Shown here: positions 28,346-37,580 of the stretch, piece by piece
Layout of the letters: each line of letters opens with the position of its first letter
How positions within the stretch are numbered: the first letter of the stretch is position 1
Source: Gammaproteobacteria bacterium
Lineage (GTDB): Bacteria > Pseudomonadota > Gammaproteobacteria > Pseudomonadales > Halieaceae
Direction of reading: 5' to 3'
Assembly: GCA_030427085.1 (NCBI GenBank)
Contig: JAUHXH010000001.1
Location: 868,001-932,000 of the forward strand
Length of the DNA stretch: 64,000 bases
Made by a program: the position numbers and the translations under genes
The notes under the pieces: model-generated
What the model saw: the letters and a program-made list of their open reading frames with translations, nothing else
Database searches by the model: none
Told to the model about the DNA's origin: nothing

Positions 28346-30055
28346 TCAGTGTTGTATCGGGGCGATGGATTCGCGATCCAGTTCCCCGTCGAAACGTTCA
28401 ATGAGTTGCTGTACCAGTGGGTCTGACTCTATCGCATCCACTGCCTGTTGTTGGCGCTCCCGGCGCAGACGTTCCTTGCGCATGGCCGGCGTTTCACCAG
28501 GGGGCTGTCCCAGTTCTATGTGGGCGGTAACCGCGCTGTCGAAAAAGTCGCTCAATGCGGCTTGCAGTTGCTCACGCTGGGCATCGGCGTACAGGGCCGA
28601 GTTGCGTTCATCCAGTACAAAGCTTAGCGCTTGCTGCTCTACAGCGATCAATTCGCAGTGGGCAGCAATATTGTGGACCAGACCGTTGAGAGACAGTTTG
28701 TCGAGCAGGTTATACCAGTGAGCCGGCTTCAGTTGGGCCAGCACCGGGATGGACTCCCCCGGCTCGTCAACTTCCACGCGCGCCGCGTTGCCATCAGGGG
28801 CCGCTGTTTCAGGCGCCACTGTTTCAGGCGCCGCTGAGGGCTCAATGGCGGCAGCACTCTCCGGCTGGGAAACCGGCTCAGCCTGAGCCGGCCGGGGCTT
28901 TTTTACTGTATCGTCGCCCTCCGGGGCGACTGCTTCCAGGCTGGCCCCGACGGCATGCTCATCCAGCACTGCGGCCGGGCGGAAGGCCACCATACGCAGC
29001 AGCACCATCTCCAGGCCACCCCGCGGGTCGGACGCATAGGGCAAATCGCGCTTGCCATTAAGCGCCACCTGGTAAAACAACTGGGCGTCCTCAGCGCTGA
29101 ACTGCGCGGCCAGTTCGCGTACGCGCTCGGCGTCGCCCCAGCTATTGTCGATAGCATTGGGGACGGCCTGCGCCAGGGCAACACGGTGGATCAGCGAAAT
29201 AAGCTCATCCAGCATGGCTTCATAATCGGGGCCGTGCTCAGCCATGTGATTGACCACCGCCAAGGGCGCAGCGGGATCCCCACTCGCTATCGCCTCCAAC
29301 AGTTGGTACACGAAGCTGAGATCGACAGAGCCGAGCATGTTGCGGACGTCCGCCTCCAGCAATCGACCCTGCCCAAAGGCGATGGCCTGGTCGGTCAGGC
29401 TCAGTGCATCGCGCATGCTGCCAGCCGCGGCACGGCCGAGCAGCCACAGGGCGGGCTCTTCGAAGTCCACCAACTCAGCTTCCAACACGTGCTTCAAATG
29501 TGCCACCACCAATTCGGCCGGCATGTTCTTCAAATTGAACTGCAGGCAGCGCGACAGGATCGTCGCCGGCAGCTTTTGCGGATCGGTGGTCGCCAGCAGA
29601 AATTTTACGTGGGGCGGCGGCTCTTCCAGCGTTTTCAACAGGGCGTTGAAACTGTGGGACGAGAGCATGTGCACCTCGTCGATCAGGTAGACCTTATAGC
29701 GGGAATTGGTAGGCGCGTACTGGACGTTTTCCAGCAGCTCCCGGGTGTCTTCCACCTTGGTGCGCGAGGCCGCATCCACTTCCAGCAAGTCGACACTACG
29801 GCCCTCGGCAATTTCACGGCAGGCGCCACACTCGCCACAGGGCTCGGAGCTGACGCCGGTTTCGCAATTGAGACACTTGGCAAGAATGCGGGCGATGGTG
29901 GTTTTGCCCACGCCGCGGGTGCCGGTAAAAAGGTAAGCGTGGTGCAGTCGATCCTGATCCAGCGCGTTGATCAACGCGCGCAGTACATGCTCCTGGCCCA
30001 CCATCTGGCGAAAGTTCGCCGGCCGCCATTTGCGGGCCAAAACCTGGTACGACAT
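28346..30055 (-). CDS. dnaX: DNA polymerase III subunits tau/gamma
   Basis: DnaX forms the clamp-loader core. The full-length 569-residue tau has Walker A GTRGVGKT (45-52), a Cys4 zinc module ([19 protein letters not shown]), the AAA+ sensor region and clamp-loader domain III, then an Ala/Pro/Glu-rich linker and a C-terminal DnaE-binding domain. A programmed -1 frameshift at codons 385-386 is predicted to produce a 392-residue gamma ending KKAPAGSG. I start at ATG 30055 ([12 protein letters not shown] is conserved); the frame upstream overlaps nothing but has no similarity. The gene leads the dnaX-ybaB-recR-rnd-ycgL-ycgN chain. Confidence 0.97.
   Translation of the reverse strand: MSYQVLARKWRPANFRQMVGQEHVLRALINALDQDRLHHAYLFTGTRGVGKTTIARILAKCLNCETGVSSEPCGECGACREIAEGRSVDLLEVDAASRTKVEDTRELLENVQYAPTNSRYKVYLIDEVHMLSSHSFNALLKTLEEPPPHVKFLLATTDPQKLPATILSRCLQFNLKNMPAELVVAHLKHVLEAELVDFEEPALWLLGRAAAGSMRDALSLTDQAIAFGQGRLLEADVRNMLGSVDLSFVYQLLEAIASGDPAAPLAVVNHMAEHGPDYEAMLDELISLIHRVALAQAVPNAIDNSWGDAERVRELAAQFSAEDAQLFYQVALNGKRDLPYASDPRGGLEMVLLRMVAFRPAAVLDEHAVGASLEAVAPEGDDTVKKPRPAQAEPVSQPESAAAIEPSAAPETVAPETAAPDGNAARVEVDEPGESIPVLAQLKPAHWYNLLDKLSLNGLVHNIAAHCELIAVEQQALSFVLDERNSALYADAQREQLQAALSDFFDSAVTAHIELGQPPGETPAMRKERLRRERQQQAVDAIESDPLVQQLIERFDGELDRESIAPIQH
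28873..28922 (-). promoter_or_regulatory. Programmed -1 frameshift cassette in dnaX
   Basis: Three elements appear in the right order on the minus strand. A Shine-Dalgarno-like GGAGGG (28922-28917) lies 12 nt before the slippery heptamer A-AAA-AAG (28904-28898), which is in the reading frame as GTA AAA AAG. About 6 nt later comes a perfect stem CCGGCTCA-GGC-TGAGCCGG (28891-28873). After a -1 slip the frame reads six codons and hits TGA at 28880-28878, inside the hairpin. This is the same architecture as in E. coli dnaX. Confidence 0.9.
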
Positions 30056-30150
30056 TCCGATTGTTCGCCTTGAGAAACGCGGGAGGGCTAGTGTACTGCA
30101 TCGCGACCGTCTACGCATGGCCACGAGGGGTTGATCATGGGGGAGATGGA

Positions 30151-30260
30151 GGCGACCCAGACAGCCACACCCCGGCACACGAGTCAGTAATTACCGTTGC
30201 TCCCTTCCGGGCCTGGCGGGGTTCACTACCTATCGTTGCGGGGGGACCGCCTGGGCCACC
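30151..30260 (-). ncRNA. ffs: 4.5S RNA (bacterial signal recognition particle RNA)
   Basis: The minus strand encodes a roughly 110-nt RNA whose ends pair (GGTGGCCCAG with CTGGGTCGCC, allowing G-U). It contains the universally conserved Ffh-binding helix 8 with the GGAA tetraloop (AGGCCCGGAAGGGAGCA) and the asymmetric internal loop strand, and the GTGTGCCGGGGTGTGGCTG segment typical of E. coli 4.5S RNA. With Ffh it targets membrane proteins to the SecYEG translocon. It lies upstream of dnaX on the same strand. Ends are given from base pairing and may be off by a few nucleotides. Confidence 0.95.
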
Positions 30261-30288
30261 ATAACAACTGATCTCTCAGCGGGCGCGT

Positions 30289-30317
30289 ATTGTCTACGAA
30301 TGGCGGTACAGACGCAA
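30289..30317 (-). promoter_or_regulatory. Promoter of the 4.5S RNA gene
   Basis: On the minus strand TTGCGT (30317-30312) and GACAAT (30294-30289) are separated by 17 nt and followed by a GC-rich discriminator. Initiation near 30282 would give a leader of about 22 nt, of the kind removed by RNase P in E. coli. Confidence 0.55.
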
Positions 30318-30360
30318 CAGAGGCTGGCTGCAGCCTGTGAAAATTCATCCACAGCGCGGG

Positions 30361-30411
30361 TTGACGGCATATGTTACGACTTCTAACATAATGTTAAAGC
30401 TATTAACTTTA
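30361..30411 (+). promoter_or_regulatory. Promoter with overlapping palindromes for the RND operon
   Basis: TTGACG (30361-30366) and TAACAT (30384-30389) are 17 nt apart. TATGTTA (30370-30376) and TAACATA (30384-30390) form an inverted repeat with a 7-nt spacer. The second half is also part of TAACAT-A-ATGTTA (30384-30396). A further TAAAG-N7-CTTTA lies at 30395-30411. The palindromes cover the -10 box, so they are good candidates for the operator of the TetR-family repressor encoded at the end of this operon. Confidence 0.65.
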
Positions 30412-30421
30412 GGCCACTACC

Positions 30422-31546
30422 ATGCCCCAGCCTGCCGACCATCGCGGGTGGTTTCGTTCGACAGGTGCCTTCCTCCTGTTGGCGGCCGCACTAGTCACCG
30501 TTCTCACCACGCTGCTCCACGTGCGCGCCTCCAATTCAGATGGCCCAGGCGAGTTGCGCCCCCTACCGGTCAACACCCTCGTGGTGCACCAGCAGACCGG
30601 TTACGACCTCCCGGTCTCCCACCTGGGCCTGGTCGTGGCGGGACGCAAAGCCGATTTGGGTTTCGAGCGACAGGGTGTGCTCGCCAGCCTCCATGTGCGC
30701 GAAGGTGCTGTCGTTGCTGCCGGTCAGGTATTAGCCAGTCAGGACGACCGTGAACTGAGGGCGCGCCACGCAGGCACGGTGGCGCTGTTGGAGCGGGTAC
30801 AGGCGGAACTGGAACTGGCTCAACTGAAGGCCCAGCGGCAACAGGATTTGAGCCAGTCCGGCGCCGTGTCACGCGAGGCTTTTGATGAAACACGATTGAG
30901 CTCCCAGGCCCTTGAAGCCCAGTTGCGTGCGACTCGCGCGGAACTGGACAGCCTGGAAATCGCGCTGGAAAAAACGCAGCTCCGCGCGCCCTACGCCGGT
31001 ACTGTTGGGGCGCGCTATCTGGACGAAGGCGCCATCGCCGCGCCGGGTGCTCCAGTGCTGCGACTGATCGAAACTGGCCGGCACGAAGCCCATGTGGGCG
31101 TTCCCGTCTCGCTCGCCCAGACCCTGCACACTGGTGAGAATTACACGCTGGTCTTGCGGGATGAACAGCTCGACCTGCCGTTGCGCTCTCTGCGCCCCGA
31201 TGTTAATCCCAATACCCGCACGCGCACGGCGGTCTTCCTGCTGCCGCCAGACACCGCCGTGATTGACGGGGAAGCTATCAGCCTGTTGACCAGCGACCGG
31301 GTGGAAAGCACTGGCGCCTGGTTGCCATTGGCTGCGTTGTTAGAAGGCGAGCGCGGCGTCTGGAGTGTGTTTCGCATCGAGCAGGAGGCCGGGGTTGCAA
31401 GGGCGGTCAGGGAAGCGGTCGAGGTAGTGGCGGTACGCGGCGATCGCGCTTATGTCCGTGGCACTGTGAGTGACGGGCAGCGCGTGGTGGCCTCGGGCAC
31501 GCACCGAATTCCTCCGGGTAGCACTGTCCTGCCGCTGGAACCCTGA
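30422..31546 (+). CDS. RND efflux periplasmic adaptor
   Basis: A 374-residue membrane fusion protein of the HlyD/AcrA type that links an inner-membrane RND pump to an outer-membrane channel. An N-terminal hydrophobic segment (about 12-33) anchors it. Then come the split lipoyl domain (KADLGFERQGVLASLHVREG and LRAPYAGTVGARYLDEG), between them a coiled-coil hairpin (about 115-180, many Ala/Gln/Glu/Leu), and beta-barrel and membrane-proximal domains. No lipobox is visible. It is first in the operon and ends one base before the pump gene. Confidence 0.92.
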   Translation: MPQPADHRGWFRSTGAFLLLAAALVTVLTTLLHVRASNSDGPGELRPLPVNTLVVHQQTGYDLPVSHLGLVVAGRKADLGFERQGVLASLHVREGAVVAAGQVLASQDDRELRARHAGTVALLERVQAELELAQLKAQRQQDLSQSGAVSREAFDETRLSSQALEAQLRATRAELDSLEIALEKTQLRAPYAGTVGARYLDEGAIAAPGAPVLRLIETGRHEAHVGVPVSLAQTLHTGENYTLVLRDEQLDLPLRSLRPDVNPNTRTRTAVFLLPPDTAVIDGEAISLLTSDRVESTGAWLPLAALLEGERGVWSVFRIEQEAGVARAVREAVEVVAVRGDRAYVRGTVSDGQRVVASGTHRIPPGSTVLPLEP

Positions 31547-31547
31547 C

Positions 31548-34500
31548 ATGATTGCCAACCTTCTGTTCACCCACCGGCGCTACTTCGCACTGGCCATCAT
31601 TGCCATCATCGTGGTGGGGCTCAATAGTTTCCGCACCATTCCCCGGCAGGAAGACCCCACCATCACCAACTTCAGCGCGAGCATCGTGGCCCCCTTCCCC
31701 GGCGCCACACCGGATCGCGTGGAAGCACTGGTAACACGCCCGCTGGAAGACGAGCTCCTCGCTATTCCCGAGGTGGACGAGGTGCACTCGGTGTCCCGCA
31801 ACGGCATGAGCTTCGTCAATGTCCTGCTGCACGACACGCTGTCGGACGAGGCTATCGAGCGCGCCTGGTCCGAGATCAGAGACGCCATTCTCGATGCCCA
31901 CGCGCAGTTCCCCGCCGGCTTGCCCACGCCGGTATTCGATAACGACCGACTGGCGTCCTACACCGCTATCATTGCGTTCAGCGGTAAACCCGATATAGAC
32001 CTCCCCCTCTCACTGCTCCACCGACTGGCGCAGGACTTCACCGACCAGGTGCGCATCCTGCCCGGCACGCGCCAGGTGGATATGTTTGGCGAACCCGAGG
32101 AGGAAGTGCGGGTAGAACTGGATCGCAGCGCCCTGCTATCACGCGGCCTGAGTGTCGATCGCGTAGCCGAGGCACTGTCCCGCGCCGATGCACGCATGGC
32201 CTCAGGTCGCGCTACCGGCGATGCGGTAGACCTGCCAATTGAGATCGCCGGCGAGTTCGACTCGCTGGAGCGTGTGAGGGAAGTCATTGTCAGGGCTGAG
32301 GCTGAGGGCAGCGCGACCCGCGTGGGCGATATAGCCCGGGTGTACAAGGCCCGCGTAACGCCGCCGCCCAGCATGGCTCTGGCACAGGGCAAAGAAGCCA
32401 TTCTGATCGGCGTGGTAATGGAAGATGGCCAGCGGGTCGATCGCTGGGATCACGCCTTCCAGCAATTCCTGCAGGACTACCGTCAGCAGGCGCCCGCCGG
32501 CCTGCTGATCGAGCAAACCTATAACCAAAGCAGCTACACCAACGAACGCCTCGGCGAGGTCGCCTTCAATCTCGCGGTGGGGGTTGTGTTGGTCATTGCA
32601 GTGCTGCTGTTCACCCTGGGCTGGCGCGCGGCGATCGTTGTCGCCGTGGTACTACCGCTGTGTGGCCTCACCTCGATTGCCATTCTCGAACGGATGGGCA
32701 TGGCGCTGCATCAGATGTCCATCAGCGGCCTGATCGTTGCGTTGGGCATGCTGGTAGATGGGTCCATCGTGATGACCGACGAGATCCGCAAACGTTTCGC
32801 CCAAGGTTTGGGCGCGCTCGATGCGATACAGGGCTCGGTGACCCGGCTTCGTGTACCTTTGCTCAGCTCCTCCGTCACAACCGTGCTCACCTTTATGCCA
32901 ATGGCGATCCTGCCAGGTCCCTCAGGTGACTTCATGGGTAGCATTGCCACCTCGGTGGTGGTGATGTTGGCTTCCTCAACCGTATTGTCACTCACCCTTA
33001 CACCCGTGCTTGCCGCGCTGCTGCTGCCGCGACACAACCATCTGGTCGCTCCCTGGTACCGTCACGGACTGCACAGCGGAAAAGCCGGCGAAACGCTGCA
33101 TCGAACCATTGCCTGGAGCGTCGATCACAAAGCTGCTGCCGTGGCGCTGAGTCTGGCGCTGCCCCTTTCCGGCTTTCTGTCCTTTGGCACTCTGACAGCC
33201 CAATTTTTCCCGGGCACAGATCGTGACCAGATGTACATCCAGGTAAAATTACCCGACGGGCGTTCCATCAATGACACCCGCGCACTGGTAGCACGCATGG
33301 ACCCGCTATTACGTGCTGAATCGCTGATCCGGCGGGTGGACTGGACTGTGGGAGAAAGCGCCCCGCCCTTCTATTACAACCTCTACCGACGCAAGGACGG
33401 CGTGCCCACCTGGGCGGAAGCACTGATTCTCACCACAGATGAAAACCAGACCGACGCGCTGATCCGGCGCCTGCAAGTAGAGTTGGACGAGGCTTTCCCG
33501 GAAGCTCGCATCTCAGTACGAGGTATCGATCAGGGCCCGCCGGTGGAGGCGCCACTGGAGGTGGAAATCTACGGCCCGAATCTGGCCCTGCTGCGTGAAA
33601 TCGGCGAGCAGTTTCGCAATCGCCTCGCTGCCATTCCTACCGTCACCCACACTGGTATGAATCTCATCGGCGGTGCACCCAAGTTGGTATTCCAGCTGGA
33701 TGAAGACCGCTTGCATCTTGCAGGATTACAACTGGCCGATGCCGCTGCAGCACTGGAAGGTGGGTTGCGCGGACGTACCGGCGGAGAAGTGCTGGAAGGC
33801 ACCGAGCGCCTGCCGGTTCGCGTGCGCTACCGGGAAGGTGACTGGGCCGATGGTGCCGACCTGAGCGACCTGCGCATCCCCTTGCGATCCACCAGTACCA
33901 CCGAATCCATTCCCTCCGTTCCCCTGTCGGCTGTAGGCGAATTAACACTCTCCGTGTCAGAGAGTCCCATCACGCGACGCGAGGGCAAACGGGTGAATAC
34001 GGTGGAAGCTTATCTGATACGCGGCGTGTTGCCCGAGGAGGCATTAAAAGCCCTGCGCGCTGACCTTGAGGCAAACCCGATTACACTGCCGCCGGGCTAC
34101 CACATCAGTTTCGGCGGGGATTCCGACATTCGGGCCAAGGTCATCGACCACATTATGGCGCCGATGGGCATCATTCTGTCCGCCCTGTTTGCCACCATCG
34201 TGCTGACCTTCAATTCCTGGCGCCTGTCGGCCATTGCCGTGCTCGTATGCGTTTGCTCGCTGGGGCTGAGCCTGCTGTCTCTAGCCCTGTTTCGCTATCC
34301 CTTCGGTGTGCAGGCAATGATCGGCGTTATCGGTTCGGTCGGTGTGTCGATCAACGCCGCGATCATCATTATGACGGCATTGCAGGGTAACGAGCTAGCC
34401 AGCAAAGGTGACAGCGCCGCCGTCACCGACGTAGTAATGGATTCCAGCCGGCATATTATTTCCACAACCCTCACCACCGTAGGCGGCTTTCTACCCCTCA

Positions 34501-34688
34501 TTCTGGAAGGCAGCCAATTTTGGCCTCCCTTCGCAATGGCTATCGCCGGCGGCGTACTGTTTTCCACCGTGATCTCGTTTTTCCTGGTACCGCCATTGTT
34601 CGCTCTGGTAGCGCAATCCCAGGCGAAATCGAACACAAGCAGAACACAGACTTCCGAAGTGCTGGTGCAGCGTGAGGAGTCCGCATGA
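31548..34688 (+). CDS. RND efflux pump, inner-membrane permease
   Basis: A 1046-residue proton-driven transporter of the hydrophobe/amphiphile RND family, expected as a trimer with 12 membrane helices and two large periplasmic loops. It starts MIANLLFTHRRYFALAIIAI and has the family block PGATPDRVEALVTRPLEDEL. The TM4 motif is LVDGSIVMTDEI, with a single Asp where AcrB has two, and the TM10 region (GVSINAAIIIMTAL) lacks the AcrB lysine; such variants are frequent outside the AcrB branch. The ATG at 31548 follows the adaptor stop by one base. Substrates cannot be told from the sequence. Confidence 0.94.
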   Translation: MIANLLFTHRRYFALAIIAIIVVGLNSFRTIPRQEDPTITNFSASIVAPFPGATPDRVEALVTRPLEDELLAIPEVDEVHSVSRNGMSFVNVLLHDTLSDEAIERAWSEIRDAILDAHAQFPAGLPTPVFDNDRLASYTAIIAFSGKPDIDLPLSLLHRLAQDFTDQVRILPGTRQVDMFGEPEEEVRVELDRSALLSRGLSVDRVAEALSRADARMASGRATGDAVDLPIEIAGEFDSLERVREVIVRAEAEGSATRVGDIARVYKARVTPPPSMALAQGKEAILIGVVMEDGQRVDRWDHAFQQFLQDYRQQAPAGLLIEQTYNQSSYTNERLGEVAFNLAVGVVLVIAVLLFTLGWRAAIVVAVVLPLCGLTSIAILERMGMALHQMSISGLIVALGMLVDGSIVMTDEIRKRFAQGLGALDAIQGSVTRLRVPLLSSSVTTVLTFMPMAILPGPSGDFMGSIATSVVVMLASSTVLSLTLTPVLAALLLPRHNHLVAPWYRHGLHSGKAGETLHRTIAWSVDHKAAAVALSLALPLSGFLSFGTLTAQFFPGTDRDQMYIQVKLPDGRSINDTRALVARMDPLLRAESLIRRVDWTVGESAPPFYYNLYRRKDGVPTWAEALILTTDENQTDALIRRLQVELDEAFPEARISVRGIDQGPPVEAPLEVEIYGPNLALLREIGEQFRNRLAAIPTVTHTGMNLIGGAPKLVFQLDEDRLHLAGLQLADAAAALEGGLRGRTGGEVLEGTERLPVRVRYREGDWADGADLSDLRIPLRSTSTTESIPSVPLSAVGELTLSVSESPITRREGKRVNTVEAYLIRGVLPEEALKALRADLEANPITLPPGYHISFGGDSDIRAKVIDHIMAPMGIILSALFATIVLTFNSWRLSAIAVLVCVCSLGLSLLSLALFRYPFGVQAMIGVIGSVGVSINAAIIIMTALQGNELASKGDSAAVTDVVMDSSRHIISTTLTTVGGFLPLILEGSQFWPPFAMAIAGGVLFSTVISFFLVPPLFALVAQSQAKSNTSRTQTSEVLVQREESA

Positions 34689-35326
34689 CTGCAGCGGATA
34701 AAAAGAACCGCCGTTACCACCACGGTGACCTGCGTAATGCATTGATCGTAGCGGCAGCAGAATTGATCGAAGAAGGCGGCTGTGACGATTTTGCACTGGT
34801 GGACGCTGCGCGTCGCGCTGGCGTGTCCTCGGCCGCCCCCTATCGTCACTTCCGGGATCGCGAGGACCTCCTGCAAGCCGTAGTAGAACTGGCCAGTTGG
34901 GAATTGAGCTGCAGAACCCGAAAAGTTCTCGCGGAACATCCTCGTGGTAGCCGCGAGTGCATTCTGGCACTGGGCAAATGCTACGTCAGCTTCGTGACCG
35001 ACCACGGTGCCTTTTACGATTTACTGTGGGGCGACAGCAGCAATCGACGCCAGGGCTCCCAGCCGCCACCCACCGGCAAGCGGGAAGGCTTCGGGCTGTT
35101 TCTGTCTGCCGTCGCAGCCTGGTGTGACGGCAGTGCCGTAACCGAGCAGGACCCACTGGACCTGTCCCTGAAACTCTGGGCTCTGGCCCACGGGTTGGCC
35201 GGCCTCGCCATGCACCATCAATTCGATTTGATTGACGCCTCACCCGACATCGACGAACTACTGGCATCGGCTGGAAACAGCCTATTGGATGGCGTAGAAC
35301 TGGCAAGAGATCACACGAAGAGATAA
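34685..35326 (+). CDS. TetR-family regulator of the RND operon
   Basis: A 213-residue regulator with the TetR helix-turn-helix at about 15-60 (RNALIVAAAELIEEGG and RAGVSSAAPYRHFRDREDLL) and a ligand-binding domain with the WHG-type arrangement (LWALAHGLAGLAMHHQF). Its ATG overlaps the pump stop codon (ATGA), so it is co-expressed with the pump. The palindromes over the operon promoter at 30370-30411 are the obvious binding site, giving autorepression relieved by a pump substrate. Confidence 0.92.
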   Translation: MTAADKKNRRYHHGDLRNALIVAAAELIEEGGCDDFALVDAARRAGVSSAAPYRHFRDREDLLQAVVELASWELSCRTRKVLAEHPRGSRECILALGKCYVSFVTDHGAFYDLLWGDSSNRRQGSQPPPTGKREGFGLFLSAVAAWCDGSAVTEQDPLDLSLKLWALAHGLAGLAMHHQFDLIDASPDIDELLASAGNSLLDGVELARDHTKR

Positions 35327-35347
35327 GCGTTTGTACGCCTGAAGTAC

Positions 35348-36397
35348 CTAAGCGAGGCCCGCTTTTGACGCCGCCGCACGACTTTCCAGACGCTCCCTCA
35401 GCCAGTCCAGAAACAGCGTTGCCAACCAGGCGTACGCAGCCAGGCCGATATACAGGCCCATCCGAACGATGAAACCCTCATAAGGGTCCTTGCCATTTGC
35501 GCTATCGGCAACGGCGGGGCCGATCAAGACAATCAGTGTGATCATCACACTCTGCCAGAAACTCGCTGGATACCGGGTGCGAACCACACCGTAAAGTTTC
35601 GCCACGATGTAAAAGCTAAAGGCAAACATCCACCAAAAAAACATCCACAGGTTCGGCGCAAGTTTCAGCCCGAACCAGAGCAATATTGCCAACACCCCGG
35701 CGACGAAAGTCGACCCCAATAGCTCGCTACCTGCATCCCGCAGGTCCGCGTCGGTGGCCTGCTGACTCAGCGCCACGGACTTCATGATGATCGGTGCATA
35801 GAAGGTTGGATTGGTCAGACCGAGCAAGAACCCGGGGAAAACAATGAGTGTCGAGCGGGCAGCCATCCAACTGGATTGCGAAGGAGCGGGAGTCTCGTCG
35901 GCAGGTACAGTGCTGGCATCCTCTGGAAACCAGGGGTAGACAACCCACTGGCAAACGATGGCAATGGCCACGCTGATCGCCAGTTCCTGAACCAGCGTGA
36001 CGGCCACCGCAAAGCTCAACTGACCGATCATGGTCACCATGGTGAGGCCCATGGTAAGCAGTGCCCCCACCGGGGCCTTACCGAGATTGAGCGTAATATA
36101 ACTGGCGGCAAACAGTCCCAGCAGTACGATCATCAACCCCGTTGCCGGGTATTCTCGCAGTACGGGAATCAGTAGCAAGCCGATACCAAGCATCGCGGTG
36201 ACGGCCACGACCAAACCGAGGAGACCCTTCACACCCGGAGGTGGCTTCGGTGCCGCAGTCAACATAAAGCCAAAGATCGGTGCCAGGAAAGGTGCCTGCA
36301 ACGCCAGCGCATAGCCTGCTGCCAGCGCGAGGGAGGTAGTCAGGCTCAAGCGGATAACACGGCGCGTTTCTATTCGCATGGCGGGCAAGGCAAGCAT
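35348..36397 (-). CDS. DUF2955 inner-membrane protein
   Basis: A 349-residue protein of the DUF2955 family, related to FUSC/aromatic acid exporter membrane proteins. About ten hydrophobic segments are arranged as two similar halves (about 17-150 and 185-335) split by a hydrophilic linker near residues 155-175. It starts 10 nt after the HlyD-type gene. The trio of NodT lipoprotein, HlyD adaptor and DUF2955 suggests a tripartite exporter, possibly for aromatic or phenolic compounds, by analogy with AaeAB. An internal ATG at 36379 (MRIETRRV) is an alternative start. Confidence 0.85.
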   Translation of the reverse strand: MLALPAMRIETRRVIRLSLTTSLALAAGYALALQAPFLAPIFGFMLTAAPKPPPGVKGLLGLVVAVTAMLGIGLLLIPVLREYPATGLMIVLLGLFAASYITLNLGKAPVGALLTMGLTMVTMIGQLSFAVAVTLVQELAISVAIAIVCQWVVYPWFPEDASTVPADETPAPSQSSWMAARSTLIVFPGFLLGLTNPTFYAPIIMKSVALSQQATDADLRDAGSELLGSTFVAGVLAILLWFGLKLAPNLWMFFWWMFAFSFYIVAKLYGVVRTRYPASFWQSVMITLIVLIGPAVADSANGKDPYEGFIVRMGLYIGLAAYAWLATLFLDWLRERLESRAAASKAGLA

Positions 36398-36406
36398 CAG
36401 GCGACG

Positions 36407-37549
36407 TCAGTACGCGTAGGAGAAAAAGCTCATCAGGCGGATATAGCCCTTGGCCAGCAGCGCCGTCAGCCAGGCGCCCTCACCGTAGGCGACAACTGCC
36501 GCCTGGCCGCCAATGCGTAGTTGCTGGTAAAGCACCTCGCCCTGCCGGGGATCAAAACGCACGCGCACAGGGAAACGCTGCGCCTGACGGAGCCAGTCCC
36601 TGTCATTCTGGATACTGGGCAGACTGCCCGGCTGGGCCGGGCGCCCAGACTGAATACCCAGGCCGATATTACTGATGTGCCCCTTGAAAACTCGACCCGG
36701 CAGGGAGTCGAAGATAATTTCAACCTCAGTGCCCTGCTTGATATGCCCTAGGTTGTTCTCGGTGAACTCTGCACGGATCCACACATCACTCAGGGCGATC
36801 AATGTCATCACCGGATGACCCGCGGCGGCGAAGGTACCACCATCGATATCGAGTTCGGTGATTTCACCCTTGTCGGTCGCCCGGACAACGGTATTGGCCA
36901 AATCCAGTTGCGCTTTTTCCACACCCGCACGAGCGATACTCAAGATGGTATTGTCCTCGTCCGTGGCGCCACCTTTGGCCTGAATGGCCTGCACAATGCT
37001 CGCCTGGGCCGCAGTTACTCTGGCTTTGGCCTGATCCAGGTTGGCCATCGCAACTTCCAGGCGCCGGGTCGAGACCGTGCCGGGGTCGGAGGTGTGAAGG
37101 CGCTCAAGACGATCAGCATCCTTCTGCGCCTTGTCCAGCCCCGCCTCCGCCATTAGCAAGTTGGCGCGGGCCGCATCTACAGCCGCATCCCCGGCTTGCA
37201 CCTGACTCAAGGCGTTCTGATAGTCCGACTGCGCCTTGGCCAGGGCGATTTTATACTGGGAAGAATCAATCCGAAAAAGTGGCTGATCCGCCTCAACGCG
37301 TTCATTGTTTTTGACCAGGACTTCTTCAACAATACCTGAAACCTGCGGCGACACGCCCACCACAAAACCCTGCACACGAGCCTGGTTGGTATAGGGGGTG
37401 TAGCGATCAGATGCCAGATACCACACCAGACTGACCAGAATCACCAACGCAATGGCCTTACCGCCAATGGCCACTCCTTTCGGCGTAGCCTTCTCGTCCT
37501 GTGGCGCTATTGCATCTTCGGCAGTTACCGGTTCTTCTGCTTCACTCAT
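36407..37549 (-). CDS. HlyD/EmrA-type secretion adaptor
   Basis: A 380-residue membrane fusion protein with one N-terminal membrane helix (about 28-46), a lipoyl half-motif (GFVVGVSPQVSGIVEEVLVKNNERVEADQPLFRID), a long alanine/glutamine-rich coiled coil (about 85-190), the second lipoyl half (VVRATDKGEITELDIDGGTF) and a beta-barrel domain. It most resembles EmrA/AaeA. ATG 37549 gives a natural acidic cytosolic start (MSEAEEPV); the frame extends to 37621 within the intergenic region. It lies between the NodT-like and DUF2955 genes, 31 and 9 nt apart, in one operon. Confidence 0.92.
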   Translation of the reverse strand: MSEAEEPVTAEDAIAPQDEKATPKGVAIGGKAIALVILVSLVWYLASDRYTPYTNQARVQGFVVGVSPQVSGIVEEVLVKNNERVEADQPLFRIDSSQYKIALAKAQSDYQNALSQVQAGDAAVDAARANLLMAEAGLDKAQKDADRLERLHTSDPGTVSTRRLEVAMANLDQAKARVTAAQASIVQAIQAKGGATDEDNTILSIARAGVEKAQLDLANTVVRATDKGEITELDIDGGTFAAAGHPVMTLIALSDVWIRAEFTENNLGHIKQGTEVEIIFDSLPGRVFKGHISNIGLGIQSGRPAQPGSLPSIQNDRDWLRQAQRFPVRVRFDPRQGEVLYQQLRIGGQAAVVAYGEGAWLTALLAKGYIRLMSFFSYAY

Positions 37550-37580
37550 ACCAAACTCAACCTCGTTCGTCCTTGCTGGC

